A DNA stretch of 64,000 nt from Morinoia aosen (GCA_030386875.1 CM059566.1:41266068-41330067); one strand, 5' to 3'. Positions 24,408 to 37,200 are shown, counted from the stretch's first letter. Program-made: numbers and translations. The notes: a model not told the origin generated them from the letters alone.

Positions 24408-24520
24408 CCCAGTCTAACTTTTTCGCAGGTGCAAGCATGTTTTTCGCCGCCCATGCGATTTAATTTAATTCTAGGGTGGCAAAAACCATGCATGCAGGTG
24501 GCGAAAAAGTAAGACTGGGG
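24408..24520. mobile_element. Small foldback element, copy 2
   Basis: The left end cccagtctaactttttcgc and the right end gcgaaaaagtaagactggg are near-perfect inverted repeats, and the arms continue inward (catgtttttcgcc against ggcaaaaaccatg). It aligns with the inverted copy at 10559-10666. It is non-coding and MITE-like. Confidence 0.78.
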
Positions 24521-24737
24521 AGCGTGCAGACCTGTGTCATGGTTTTCGCTCACGACCATCACTTGCTAACTATTTCCACTAACTAGCCGCAGGTCGGCAC
24601 TGCTGTGGACAACTTATAGCGAATCTCAACGACAAACTTACGAATTCCGAGAGGTTCACGGGTGAAAAAATTTTTAGCCTATTTTTCACATCTTGCATTT
24701 TCATCTGCGAACTTGTTCCAGTTCTACAAATGTTAAA

Positions 24738-25790
24738 ATATGAAGATAATCACTTATCATACGAAGATAATCACTTATCATACGAAGATAATCACTTATC
24801 ATACGAAGATAATCACTTATCATACGAAGATAATCACTTATCATAAAATATAATCACTTATCATACAAGGATAATCACTTATCATACGAAGATAATCACT
24901 TATCATACAAATATAATCACTTATCATACGAAAATAATCACTTATCATACGAAAATAATCACTTATCATACGAAGATAATCACTTAGCAAACGAAGATAA
25001 TCACTTATCCTACGAAGATAATCACTTATCATACAAATATAATCACTTATCATACGAAGATAATCACTTATCACACGAAGATAATCACTTAGCAAACGAA
25101 GATAATCACTTATCATATGAAGATAATCACTTATCATACGAAGATAATCACTTATCATACGAAGATAATCACTTATCATACAAATATAATCACTTATCAT
25201 ACGCAGATAATCACTTATCATACGAAGATAATCACTTATCATACGAAGATAATCACTTATCATACAAATATAATCACTTATCATACGAAAATAATCACTT
25301 ATCATACGAAAATAATCACTTATCATACGAAAATAATCACTTATCATACGAAGATAATCACTTAGCAAACGAAGATAATCACTTATCCTACGAAGATAAT
25401 CACTTATCATACAAATATAATCACTTATCATACGAAGATAATCACTTATCATACGAAGATAATCACTTAGCAAACGAAGATAATCACTTATCATATGAAG
25501 ATAATCACTTATCATACGAAGATAATCACTTAACATACAAATATAATCACTTATCATACGCAGATAATCACTTATCATACGAAGATAATCACTTAGCAAA
25601 CGAAGATAAACACTTATCATACGAAGATAATCACTTATCATACGAAGATAATCACTTAGCATACGAAGATAATCACTTAGCAAACGAAGATAATCACTTA
25701 TCATATAAAGATAATCACTTAGCATACGAAGATAATCACTTAGCAAACGAAGATAATCACTTATCATACGAAGATAATCACTTGAATCAC
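24738..25790. repeat. 21-bp minisatellite, about 50 copies
   Basis: The unit gataatcacttatcatacga plus a base repeats at 21 bp. Variant units (tagcaaacga, acaaatata, tcctacga) are distributed in blocks. The TAGCAAAC variant at 24986/25091 recurs with the same neighbours at 25364/25469, showing a 378-bp (18-unit) block duplication. A 325-codon minus-strand frame across it (ISDYLRM repeats) reflects the multiple-of-three unit and has no other coding support. Confidence 0.97.
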
Positions 25791-26394
25791 TTATTGAATA
25801 AATTGTTGAAATTAACAATTAATCACTTGTTGAAGAGAAGAAATTGTTGAAAATGAAACTCAATTGTCCTGAATTGTTAAAATGAAACTGAGGAAAACGT
25901 GCAACTCAGAAGCCTGGTACGAGCAGCCGTTAACAAAATCAGGCCTGCCTTTATTAAGGTTCTAGTCTAAATTTTGCCTCAAGATAATCCTATTAGCCTC
26001 TCGGTAATCGTAATATTTGCACATCTTCGCCATCTTTTAAAGATATTACAATTTTTGGCAGAATTCATCGATAATTCAGCAAGAAAATAAATATAGGGAG
26101 CACTTCACGAGCATAAATCCTCCTTACACACTTGATACATTAGTTCATAAAAAAATGAGGGGATTTCCACAATCATCCTCTTCCAATTCTCATACGCAGC
26201 TTAGGTTCCAAGTTTTTAGTGCTTTTTAGTTACGACGCTTGAGCTGCTTGCTGAGCTCAGGAGTCTGTGAGGCTGAGAAAAAGTACCAAAGCTATTTACG
26301 AGCCTAACATTTAAGTGTTTAATAAGCATACCCATTTAAGAGAAGCGTGCCAGCAATACTATGAGCAATAGCAGCACTACCAGCCACTCGGTAG
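25791..26394. other. Spacer between two arrays
   Basis: AT-rich, with no gene, RNA or repeat recognised. Confidence 0.45.
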
Positions 26395-27630
26395 TTGTAG
26401 GTAGCAATAGCATTAGGCAGCAATAGCAGTGGGCAGCAATAGCAGTAGGTAGCAATAGCAGTACACAGCAATAGCAGTAGGCAGCAATAGCAGGAGGCAG
26501 CAATAGCAGCAGGCAGCAACAGCAGCAGGTAGCAATATCAGTAGGTAGCAATAGCAGTAGGCAGCAATAGCAGCAGGCAGCAACAGCAGCAGGTAGCAAT
26601 ATCAGTAGGTAGCAATAGCAGTAGGCAGCAATAGCAGCAGGCAGCAACAGCAGCAGGTAGCAATATCAGTAGGTAGCAATAGCAGTAGGCAGCAATAGCA
26701 GCAGGCAGCAACAGCAGCAGGTAGCAATATCAGTAGGTAGCAATAGCAGTAGGCAGCAATAGCAGCAGGCAGCAACAGCAGCAGGTAGCAATAGCAGTAG
26801 GTAGCAATAGCAGTAGACAGCAATAGCAGTAGGTAGCAATATCAGTAGGTAGCAATAGCAGTAGGCAGCAATAGCAGTAGACAGCAATAGCAGCAGGCAG
26901 CAATAGCAGCAGGCAGCAACAGCAGCAGGTAGCAATAGCAACAGGCAGCAACAGCAGCAGGTAGCAATAGCAACAGGCAGCAACAGCAGCAGGTAGCAAT
27001 AGCAGCAGGCAGCAATAGCAGCAGGCAGCAATAGCAGCAGGTAGCAATAGCAGCAGGCAGCAATAGCAGCAGGCAGCAATAGCAGCAGGCAGCAATAGCA
27101 GCAGGCAGCAACAGCAGCAGGTAGCAATAGCAACAGGCAGCAATAGCAGCAGGTAGCAATAGCAGCAGGCAGCAATAGCAGCAGGCAGCAATAGCAGCAG
27201 GTAGCAATAGCAGCAGGTAGCAATAGCAGCAGGCAGCAATAGCAGCAGGCAGCAATAGCAGCAGGCAGCAATAGCAGCAGGCAGCAATAGCAGCAGGCAG
27301 CAATAGCAGCAGGCAGCAATAGCAGCAGGCAGCAATAGCAGCAGGTAGCAATAGCAGCAGGTAGCAATAGCAGCAGGCAGCAATAGCAGCAGGTAGCAAT
27401 AGCAGCAGGCAGCAATAGCAGCAGGTAGCAATAGCAGCAGGCAGCAATAGCAGCAGGCAGCAATAGCAGCAGGTAGCAATAGCAGCAGGCAGCAATAGCA
27501 GCAGGCAGCAATAGCAGCAGGTAGCAATAGCAGCAGGTAGCAATAGCAGCAGGCAGCAATAGCAGCAGGCAGCAATAGCAGCAGGCAGCAATAGCAGCAG
27601 GCAGCAATAGCAGCAGGCAGCAATAGCAGG
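26395..27630. repeat. 16-bp minisatellite, about 75 copies
   Basis: The unit is gcagcaatagcagcag, with a frequent g(c/t)agc variant and, towards the left end, more tagcaatatcagtag and aacagcagcag units. The right part is the more homogeneous. Minus-strand frames of up to 361 codons (LLLLPAAIAACCYCC) are open in all three phases because the unit lacks stops there. They are not evidence of a gene. Confidence 0.97.
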
Positions 27631-29849
27631 GTCGGAAGGGTGTCATCAAGCCGACAGCAGCTATGCAGGAAATGCTTGTTCGAAGCCTCCGAGTTGGTAA
27701 GATTATATTTAACACGACTCCCCTCCTGCCGCTGCCCGTCTCCTCCATTACAGTTTAAAATAACACTGAACTTTGAAGATTGGGCTGGTTTGGTTTTAAC
27801 CTTCGGAAAAAACATGGAAATTGTTTTAAACGGGTCATATTTACTTAAACCTTTTAGGAGGTTACCTAGTGGCCTTAGATAACTGATTACACTCTGGCAC
27901 AGATATTAAAAAGTTTTGACGGCTTAAATGGATGCTTCTGATAAGATTGATTGGAGTTCAAACGTAGTACTCTCCTTGAGAATACAATACAGAGTGCAAA
28001 CGCGCTGAAAGATAAAAATCAGCGTCATTCTACTTCAAATTGCAGGAATTCAACTTCACAATTAAAATAATTATGGGGAATGAACGACAGTTTCGGTATT
28101 ATGTTTAATTAGTTTTACTCAGAGTACAGTACAACTCTAAACATTCTGAGGTTACAGTTGATATGTGACCACTGATTTACGATGCTTCGAACATTTTTGA
28201 GTACATTTTGAGTCCGTGTCATATCAAGAATTACTATTCTCTAAACGCATCTGTTCGCCATAAATTATTCCATTCTTGAAGCAAAGAGCCCAGAAACACG
28301 AATTTTCATCATTTTCATGTCAATTTCATGGTTTTATAATGTTAATAAGATAGTTCATTAACAAATTTCTTAAGACATATATCTCTCTATTCATTCGTTG
28401 GATAATTTTTTAGAACCCAATACTGTGTTGGAATAAATTTCAGCATCTATTCTTCTATAATAGATATTCAGATATTTTTGTCATTACGAATTACGTCACA
28501 TGAATATTATTGCATCCTAAATATTATTGCCAATCATCAAGAAATATTATTGCTCGAATATTATTATTATTACCCTGGAATGCTACGAAGCAGAGCGCGG
28601 GGAACCACATAAAGTACCTAAGTATGCATATAAAACACCATTACTCGCTTTGGCTATCGACGTCAGTACACGTTCAGGGCTGAATTGTTAATCTCTAGCG
28701 GCGCAGTTTTTCATTTTTGAATATAAAATAGGGTATTGTTACAGAACATACAATTTTTCCGTTACATATCCAATGAATTTGTAATAAAATAATTTTACGT
28801 GGAAGAGTTTTTGATTTATAAATTCAAGACAAATTATAATCCTGCGTATTTCTCGCTCGCTATATTTTCTAGGTTCATTGAAGTGAACCTTAGAATTAAC
28901 GATAATATTTCTCACAATTTTCATGCATACAAACCCTGTTTTCGTCATGTCTTGCCTTGACTTAGAACAACAAATTCAAAACAAGCTCCAATAATGACAA
29001 AATTGTGTTACAGATTAGACCATATCCTAATATTTTCATAGGCTCCTAACGAAAACGTTTGCTCGTGTTTACTTCATTCTCAGATTTATTTTCTTCGTTT
29101 ATATCTGTTTTTTATCTTCCCCTCTTTCGGCACCGGGTATTGAATTACCATTCCCACGCGAGACATGGTCGTTTCTTCGGCAGAAGCGACCTAGCGCCCA
29201 GCCCTCCTGTTGTTCTAGCGCTTCTGCGCAGTCACTCCCATGTGGCTAAATCTGCTGCTTCTTATGAGCTTGTTGCTACTTCGTCATGGGTGTGTGTGGC
29301 AGTACTTGGTTAGCGTAGTGTGGAACTAAACAGAACATCGCATCATGATTTCTGCAACCTGTTCACCTTAGTATTTTATTTGCTGTCTTGTTTCGCTATA
29401 ACTTACGATTCACGCTAAAACAAATTGCTAACTTTCTGTAACGTTTCGCAGCTCGCTATGAAGAATTAACATCAACTTCACACAGGTCAAAACCACAAGA
29501 TATGATTTGATGTATTGAAAAATTGATAGCTGCTAAAGTACTTTGCATTTGAAAGTTGAACACTGAAATTGAAATAACTAAATGACAACTCAGCATCCCG
29601 ACTTTCAAGCCTAAGATTTTGATTTTTTTAGATAATAGCGTTGAATTATGGAGCTTGTCCAAGTAGCGACTCAGAGCTTTTATGTTGGTGTGCTCAAATA
29701 AATTAATTATTATCCACGCCATTATAAGTGCATCCTCGATTCATAAATCAAGAAGTCTCAAATCAAACCCAGTTTCTGATCATCACCAGCTCTCGAGCAA
29801 GCACGGCCGTCTACCTTGACACGGATTTCTGTTGCTAGGCGTTGCTGTG
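27631..29849. other. Intergenic, no gene recognised
   Basis: A GC-richer stretch at 29100-29320 has an 84-codon plus-strand ORF without domain or splice support. At 27655-27760 there are a possible donor (gttggtaagatt) and acceptor (tccattacag), but the segments between them make no recognisable protein. An ATTATT-rich patch lies near 28500-28570. Confidence 0.4.
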
Positions 29850-30200
29850 AAGCGACTCACAACCTCGTGAAACACAAAATTAATAGAACTCAAACACAGA
29901 ATGCAAACTTCACCCAACTTGCGAGTTTGGCTCGATTTTGAACAATCCTAATTTGAACTTTAAAGGTTACAACTTCATGAAACTCATTATTATAAGGACT
30001 CGAATACAGTATACCCACGTCACCCAACATGCGAGACTGCGAGTTGGCTCTATTTTGGACAAACTTAATTTAAACTTTAAAGGTCACCCCCTCATAAAAC
30101 TCAAAACTATTAGCACTCAAACACAGAATACAAACTTCACTAAACTTGCGAGCTTACCTCGATTTTGAACAAACCTAATTCGAACTTTAAAAGAAAGCAA
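29850..30200. repeat. About 115-bp tandem repeat, 3 copies
   Basis: The blocks start near 29855, 29965 and 30082. Each contains actcaaacacagaat-like, aacttgcgag-like and gaactttaaag phrases in the same order, with roughly 80% similarity by eye. It is an old triplication. Confidence 0.85.
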
Positions 30201-31585
30201 TTGGTTAATTAACTTCGATATGTGTGGTGCACGACCGCAGTTCGCTGCGTACCCACGGCCTGAGATGGAGTATCAAGTCTCATCTTCAGAGTAATTACAT
30301 CGCAGTCATAGAACAGAGAGCCTTTCATGCTAGATCGTGGGCGCAGTAAAAGGAGCAAAATAAATTATACCTGTTTTCGTTTCTAATCCCTGTAATCCTG
30401 CGCTATAAATAAAGTACTAAACACGAGTTCTTATCAGCAGTTTCATTCAAATCAACCCATCTCCCATCTTTGGTATTAAATTTCCTTTAAAGTTCATCCA
30501 AATCCCACAGAAGGAGAGTATTCGATCACTGTAGCACTGTATCACTTCATGACGATCGGAAAGGATGAGTGAGACCATTTTTTCAGTTCCATTGGAGAAA
30601 GGAAAATTTTACGAGACAAGCAGTTCTTTTTTTGGACAATTTTGATCTCCCCGCGGAGTTTTTAACTAGATCAAAATTCGGAACTCGAATCAAAGAAGGA
30701 TTATTTTTAGGTCTCTGGTGATGCAGTCATGAGTAATTGTCTACCTTTGAAGATCAGCACAAAAACTATTTCTGGATCATAGAGTTGATTTTACAGAATA
30801 TCATGAGTTTTGAATTTGTGCCAATTAATGATCATATACGTGTTTCTAAAATTGCAAGGGAGTGAAAAAGTATTATCAAAACCAAAAACATCTTCGTATT
30901 ACAAAATTTTTCAAGCCTAGACGATTATATTGATTATTGAAGCAGAACATTTCTAGTCATACAATCCGGACGTTCGGTTTTTGCTCTCCGGTTTTGCAGC
31001 AACTGCAGCGCTTCCTGTCGTACATCGCGCCACTTGCGTGTCTCTTCGTCGCAGCTCTGCCACGCTATTGTCTTTTCGAAATTTTGATTTATTTTTTTAA
31101 ATTTTTGATTTATTTCACTCATTTAATATGATACCCAATTTATAAGGTGTGATAAAATACTAGCCCTGCATTACAAGGTACGTGTGATAAATACAGCTCA
31201 CAGCCTTGTTTATTTATGCATCTGTAGGCCACGGTTAATTTAATGCTATTTAACTGTTAATAACTTATTTAATTGAATTCAGTTTCTGATAAAAAAAATT
31301 GCCACAGCATCATTCCTTTCAAATGTTTGCGTCTCGCCCGCGTATTTTGTCTGCAATTTAACAATTTCTTTGAAATTATTGCCTACCAAAGCGCTGTTTC
31401 TTTTATCAGTCAGCATCTGGTCCACTATTTTCGTCGCATCGTGTCCAGCTTATGAGGTCATACATAGTTTGTTCCAATCCAGGACACTAAGAAAACTATC
31501 CTGGAAATACTTGTATTATATTACACTGCAATAAGGTTGCTACGTATTAGTGAATTTAAATTTGAAAACTTGACTCAAAGGGTAG
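30201..31585. other. Intergenic, no gene recognised
   Basis: Only short ORFs without recognisable domains. No repeat array or RNA gene is seen. Confidence 0.4.
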
Positions 31586-31928
31586 AGTAGGAGAATTTAA
31601 ATTGAATGTCCTACGATCACTTAATGAGTTCTTGTTCACAGTTATTGCTTGGGAGAATTTAAATTGAATTTCCTAAGGTCACTTTGAGTTCTTGTTCACG
31701 GTCACTGCTTGGGAGAATTTAAATTGAATTTCCTAAGGTCACTTTGAGTTCTTGTTCACGGTCACTGCTTGGGAGAATTTAAATTGAATTTTCTAAGGTC
31801 ACTCAATGAGTTCTTGTTCACAGTTATTGCTTGGGAGAATTCAAATTGAATTTCCCAAGGTCACTTTGAGTTCTTGTTCACGGTCACTGCTTGGGAGAAT
31901 TTAAATTGAATGTCCTAAGGTCACTTAA
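31586..31928. repeat. 60-bp tandem repeat, about 5.5 copies
   Basis: The unit begins gggagaatttaaattgaatt, followed by tcctaaggtcactttgagtt and cttgttcacggtcactgctt. Copies are at about 31590, 31651, 31711, 31771, 31834 and 31891. Some copies carry a 3-4 nt insertion (actcaatgag). Confidence 0.95.
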
Positions 31929-34900
31929 ATATCAAATATCCTTATAAGTTCTGACAGTCGTGAAAGTTAACGATTTCGAAAACAACACAACGAATAAAAA
32001 ATCGTCGACGTTTAATTCGGCTCAGTACAGCGGCGGAGGGCGGCGTGAAGGATGCGCCAGCGGTGCGAACGACTGGATCGATCAATACTTTGAAAAATGC
32101 ATTTAGACCATCGCTCTTTACCTCGTCTACTTCCACGTTTAACAGGGAAACTGATATTTACTACAAATGCTTCACTACACACTAAAATTTACACTTAACG
32201 ACGCACTGTCAAACAATAATCCATCATTGAAACTGAGAAATATCAACATACACTGTTGAGTTAGTAGATGCGAAAGAAAAAATGGAACACTGTCACATAT
32301 CCGTTGTGTAGAACTTTCAAGGAACACTTAGGTTCACACTACACCCCACGCGGCGTCTCAGCTAGGCAGGTTGTTTGGCGCACGGCACAGAATCTTACGT
32401 CCACACCCCACCGCGTGTTGCGTAGGAATGGCATTACGGCTTCACTGCTGATGCGTTGTGTGCTGACAGCTGTGTCGGAGGAACGGCGTCGAAAGCTGAA
32501 TTTTAAAGGTTGCCGAATTTACAAAAATTAGGGTTACATGTGTCATGGGGCATAGTATGGTTAAGTTCTTCAAAATGCTTTAGAAAAAGAGTCTATCGGC
32601 GTCTCTGCGCTGTAATATGTGAGGTGGATTTTTTTAACAATTTATTACAGCATGTGCACGCTGGCAAGGATAGATTGTTTCTGTGAATTGACAGGAATTT
32701 ATCAGCTTTGGAGTAATGTGCAAAGATTTTGCGGTCACATAATGCACGTGAGGAACTATGATAGAAAGTAGCATTATCTCGTTGAAGCTACTAGGGCTCA
32801 TTTTTCTCTTATATAACTTTAAAATACGTAAGAAAATGCACCAAGCGAACAATAATTCACACAATATCAAGAAATATTATCATGTACCTTGGCATGGGAT
32901 TTACTTTTAATATTCAATACTTTAACGATTGGAACTATGTTTAAAGTTCTTCGATGACATAAATTGAGTATTATCAATTATTGAATGGTTATGAAGGGAA
33001 AAATGACTAAAAATCTCCAAATGTTTTATTAGTTCCAAACTTTTTTTTTTCACAAACGTCTTTAGCCTCTTCGTGCACATCATCATTAATCTTTCTGGTC
33101 CTCTGAGCATAAAATTTATAAATTTCTGACCATTAAAATAAAATCAAAATGAGAGGGACTTCAGGCCTGACGCTCCAGTTCCGATATAAACTTAACGATA
33201 ACAGCTTGTGAGCTTACTGAAAAATCTATGGGTTAATTTAATTAGAAATGGAGCTCTGTGTGTCGTAGATAATTAGAAAACAAATACATATGTCGGGATT
33301 TATGTGACCGTTGGGGTAGTTTGAACTTAAATGCCAGTTCTTGACGGCCAAAAAAACTCGAACAACTCTCGATAGTGTTGTGGGAAATTACAAGAAGGAT
33401 AATGAAAAACGGATTGGGACTCAGCTTAGTTCAGGTGGAGTTTATTGGAAGAGGAAACCAGGAGGTCTTCGATGAGCTTGACTGGAAATCCCAGTGAGGT
33501 CCGGAGTGCCGGTGGTGAGCTTCGGTGAGCGCTGGCGTCGCTCCGGCCGGTAGATGAGATTTTTAAGTGTATCGAGTTCAGAATATTCAATTTACTGTGG
33601 GCAATTTTTAAAACAAGCACAACAATCGGTGCGTAGCTAGTTGTGTGGGCAAAGCATGCTCAATTTTGGAGCAGGTGAGTTTGATCAAGGTGCCGAGCCT
33701 GATGGCGATGATGACTCTTGGTTTGAATAGTACTTAAGATCCAGGCACGCGGAATTTAGCGAATGCTAAGCTAATTCAATGGTGCCCGTACTTTTAGGCA
33801 GTTGAGAATTAAGGCCCGTAATTAAAGAATATATCCGGCTAAAGGCCCAAAGCATAGCCAAATCCAATCCAAGTAGAAAAACCAAAAGCGACCCAGGGAG
33901 AATGTTGTAAGTGGTGTGTGTGATGACGTTGAGGTCCTGTAAGGGCAGAGGCGCTGGATGAAACGTTCCAGGAGAGACATCAAGACATTCCACCACTGGC
34001 AATCCAACATATAATGACAACTCTTCCCACACGGAGAACTCCGAGAAACTCCTACAGGTTTGACACCAGCTACTTTAAGGATTCTCACTTTTGGCAAACT
34101 CAAAGAGATAGAACAGATTTTTGGTTGACAGATTTTAACAATAAATAAATTGTTTAAACTGTTTAGCTTTCAACACTGTTCACTAATGCCTCTGGCTTTA
34201 AAAAATCTGAGTATTAGGTTTCAGAACTTCCGGTAATAAAGATCGTGATTCCTTACAGAGACTACGGGCAAGTAAACACGAGATCTACGGAATATCGTGA
34301 AAATATCAAGTGACTGCACTTTTGAAAGCAGTAAGAACAAACATAAAAATCCTAAAGTTCATGGATATAAATCCTACTGAAAAATCCTGGTAGATATCAT
34401 TTGCAATAATAAAGGAATTAAGGAATAATATATTTCCCCAATGATAAAAGGAAAAGGAAAACCTAAGCGTTGATTTCACAGGCGGAAAATACGCGAAGAA
34501 AGAAAAAAAAAACGAAAGCATGAAAGTTCCGTGTGGCGATTTAGCCGGGCGGCTTTACGCGTCGGCCTCAGCCAAAACCGCCAGCAATTTGCACACACTC
34601 AAGATAGGCAGATGGTAGTGGGTGTTTGTCACAAGAATGCGATGAGTTAAATTACGTTTTATTGAAATGTTTTATATTGAAATAAGTGCGGTTACGTAAA
34701 GGTTTCAAAGAGTATGGAATTAAGAAATGAAATTCCAAAACTTAGCAAGCATAGACATGAATACTTTTCGTAATTTGAAACTACTGCAAGTCGGTTTGTA
34801 AAAAAAAGAATAAATGCTACTATAACACATGCCTATCGTATTTATAGTCACAGAGTAGTGACAAGAGACGACGGTGTGAGGTTCCGCCATTACACAAAGA

Positions 34901-35196
34901 CGCTATCGACAACGAACGCCGGCAAATTTCGCCGCGTTCGTTCCGAGTATCGAGTCATGAATGAAAACTGCAGGTATCTACTATTGTAGTGAAGAAAGGA
35001 CGAAACATGATTATGTTTTGATAATAAAATCATGACACGGAAATGCAATGCACATCTGACGCAATATTTTTACGCTAAGTCACGTTGAGAAAAAACAAAA
35101 CAAAGCACTGAATGAAAACATGCTACATCACAATTCCTACGCATAACTACGTATCCAAATAACACTGCCTGTCAACTATTAATACTTACTGAACAC
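31929..35196. other. Intergenic, two CpG-richer patches, no gene recognised
   Basis: 32020-32110 and 32335-32500 are richer in G+C and CpG than their surroundings and could be exonic or promoter sequence. The frames there (64 codons minus, 87 codons plus) have no recognisable domain. Overlapping minus-strand frames at 33766-34103 are likewise unsupported. At 34913-34944 aacgaacgc and gcgttcgtt form a short GC-rich hairpin. Confidence 0.4.
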
Positions 35197-35290
35197 GAAG
35201 AAAGAACACGATTATTTTCTAACACTGATTACTCACAAGAACGAAGAAAGAACACGATTATTTTCTAACACTGATTACTCACGGGAAAAA
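35197..35290. repeat. 46-bp tandem duplication
   Basis: The phrase acgaagaaagaacacgatta and the following ttttctaacactgattactc are present twice in a row with no visible difference until the end. It is a recent local duplication. Confidence 0.9.
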
Positions 35291-35689
35291 ATGCTGTGAG
35301 CGGGCTAGTCAACCGCCAAAGTAAGAGTGCTCTATTTGAAACAGAGACGCGCATTGCGCAGTATTGCCACCAGAGGGCTTCTCTCTCGAAAAATGTAAAT
35401 TGTTATTTTATCGTCTCATGTATTTACACAAAAACTTCAATGATTACGAATTAGAAGTAGAAAATAATTAATAATAAATTAGAGTAAGATTTTTAATGCT
35501 ACTAATTAATTTATTTAAGTACGAATGGCAAATTTCTAATTTTTACGCTTATGTAGCGGTATGCTACACATACGACTAGGTGCAATTTCCTAGTACAACC
35601 TGAACTTGATCACGAAAGCCAGGACCGAAAACGGCGGAGGCACTAGTCACGGAATGCAATTCCCTTCAAACCGTACACATCCGCCATAG

Positions 35690-35948
35690 CCATGTGCTAG
35701 AGGTTCTGCCGCCGTGCGGTAGACCCGGGATCGAATCTCGGCGCAGGCAGTGGAGATTTTCTCTGTTGGGTATAGGAGAAAAATTCCAAGCACAATACCC
35801 CACTCTACCCAGGTGTCTGAAATGGGTACCGGTCTTGACCGGGGGAAAGCGTCATGGCGTCCTGGCGTTATTTATAAGGCATTTGAAAATCCAATGTACA
35901 AGGTGATATGTATCAGGCTTGATTGGAAATAAAGCATCCGTAGATGCC
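35690..35948 (+). mobile_element. tRNA-derived SINE, copy 2
   Basis: The head has a perfect B box core (GATCGAATC near 35728). The downstream body shares ataccccactctacccaggt and aaatgggtaccgg, and the 3' part tgatatgtatcaggcttgat, with the copy at 17112-17402. It ends in the same aaataaagcatc...agatgcc hairpin. The tRNA-like heads differ more than the bodies, so the two copies may have different head variants. Confidence 0.85.
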
Positions 35949-36775
35949 TTCATTATACATCAAATAAGATGCACTATTGGAAGTTTTACTTGCGTACCAG
36001 GATCGTCTAAAGTAACTTCTTGGTAATAGTGTGGTCACTTCATGGTGAAATTACAACCTGCATCTAGAATATAGCTTAATATTTCTTAGAACCTCAGTTG
36101 TTCAAACGTCAAGGAAAGAAATGCATCAAATTCAGTGCAGACTAGCTCCTCTAGGTAATCGCTGGTGAATACAATAATTAAATATATTTAAATGATTAAA
36201 TTTTGCCTTAAGAAGGAACAAAATGATTAACAGTAGTTTAAGTGTATTTCTAAAAGAAACTTAAACTCAAGACTTGTAATCTGCACTTGATATTTGATGC
36301 CTCGGAGAGTGATAGAGCTTGGGAATATGTATAAATTTTTCAAACAAAAAGCGTGAAGGACTTGGAGCTCGTGTAAGTTGGAAGGTGATTCTAAATAGAA
36401 AAACAATTAAAGCTTCAATTAAAAGGCCTTATATCAGATTTAAGTATAACCCTCAAGTATGATAATGTGTTATAGTTGAATAATCCCGGATGAAAAAGTG
36501 TACTTAATGTTAATTTATCATTCAATTCGTAGAATTTTAAAAAGTAGAGGGAAGTAATTGATGTAATGCAAATCTTTCATATTATAATACGATTAAAAAG
36601 AGAGTTACGTGCAAAAAACAATAGCAATGCGTAGCAATCTGTCGGTCAGATCCGATTGTAAGCTAAAGTCGTACCAGATAAATGGCCTGCTTGCGATATG
36701 GTAGGCGTCACATAGCTGTTGTAGTAATGGTTACAGTCAAGGAGCTTGATTTTTATGTTTTTCACCTTTTGAGTT

Positions 36776-36875
36776 TTTTCCTACTGTAGGTTTTCATGAA
36801 GCATTCATCAGCATTTGCAAGTTCGTTGTTTACTCCGTCAGTCAAAAAAGTAGTTTTGTCTACAATCAAGTTAAT
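36776..36875. repeat. 100-bp inverted repeat, arm A
   Basis: This 100-bp segment is the reverse complement of 44089-44188 with one mismatch (actccGtcag against actccAtcag). The arms lie on either side of the intact I-like LINE, about 7.2 kb apart. Homology stops abruptly at both ends. Neither arm matches the LINE, so they are not its long terminal sequences. Confidence 0.95.
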
Positions 36876-36957
36876 AAGTCATGCCGAACATTTGATTTCC
36901 GAATGCCATCTAATTTCTGAAAGTGATGATGATCTGGCTGATATCCATTTTAAGTAA
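36796..36957 (+). CDS. Possible terminal exon of an unknown gene
   Basis: After a pyrimidine-rich tract ending ttcctactgtag, a plus-strand frame runs 53 codons from the ATG at 36796 to TAA at 36955: MKHSSAFASSLFTPSVKKVV..., ending SDDDLADIHFK. The composition (acidic tail after a basic stretch) looks protein-like and the left border resembles a 3' splice site. I do not recognise the protein, and no other exon is visible. The first part lies in inverted-repeat arm A, whose other strand is also open for 36 codons, so the strand is uncertain. Confidence 0.2.
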   Translation: MKHSSAFASSLFTPSVKKVVLSTIKLISHAEHLISECHLISESDDDLADIHFK

Positions 36958-37200
36958 CTAAGGAGGAGAGAGTTGTGGCTAATTTCTTCATTCTCTCACC
37001 TTTTAGTGGCGCAGAGCATCGATGCCCTACTGGGTTTTGAACCCTAATATCAAAGAAAAGTGCGTTTAACCTCTAGAAATTATCACTTCAAAATTTGAAT
37101 AAAAAAGATATGTGAATAATAATTTAGTTGTTGGATGAAAAGGGGAAAATTTCATCAGTTCTTCTACGCGTTAAAAACCATCACAAAATTTTCATTTCAG

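Noticed and set aside
24841..25818. A 325-codon minus-strand ORF of ISDYLRM repeats
   Set aside because: The unit is 21 bp and stop-free in this phase. Nothing outside the array is coding.
26666..27815. Three minus-strand ORFs of 249-361 codons (LLLLPAAIAACCYCC)
   Set aside because: All three phases of a 16-bp stop-free repeat are open, so this is a compositional artefact.
27640..27882. Plus-strand 80-codon ORF with nearby GT and AG strings
   Set aside because: The start is not a convincing ATG context, the first half is array sequence, and the implied exons encode nothing recognisable.
33766..34103. Two overlapping minus-strand ORFs (88 and 93 codons)
   Set aside because: They use non-ATG or unsupported starts, overlap in different frames, have no domain and no splice context.
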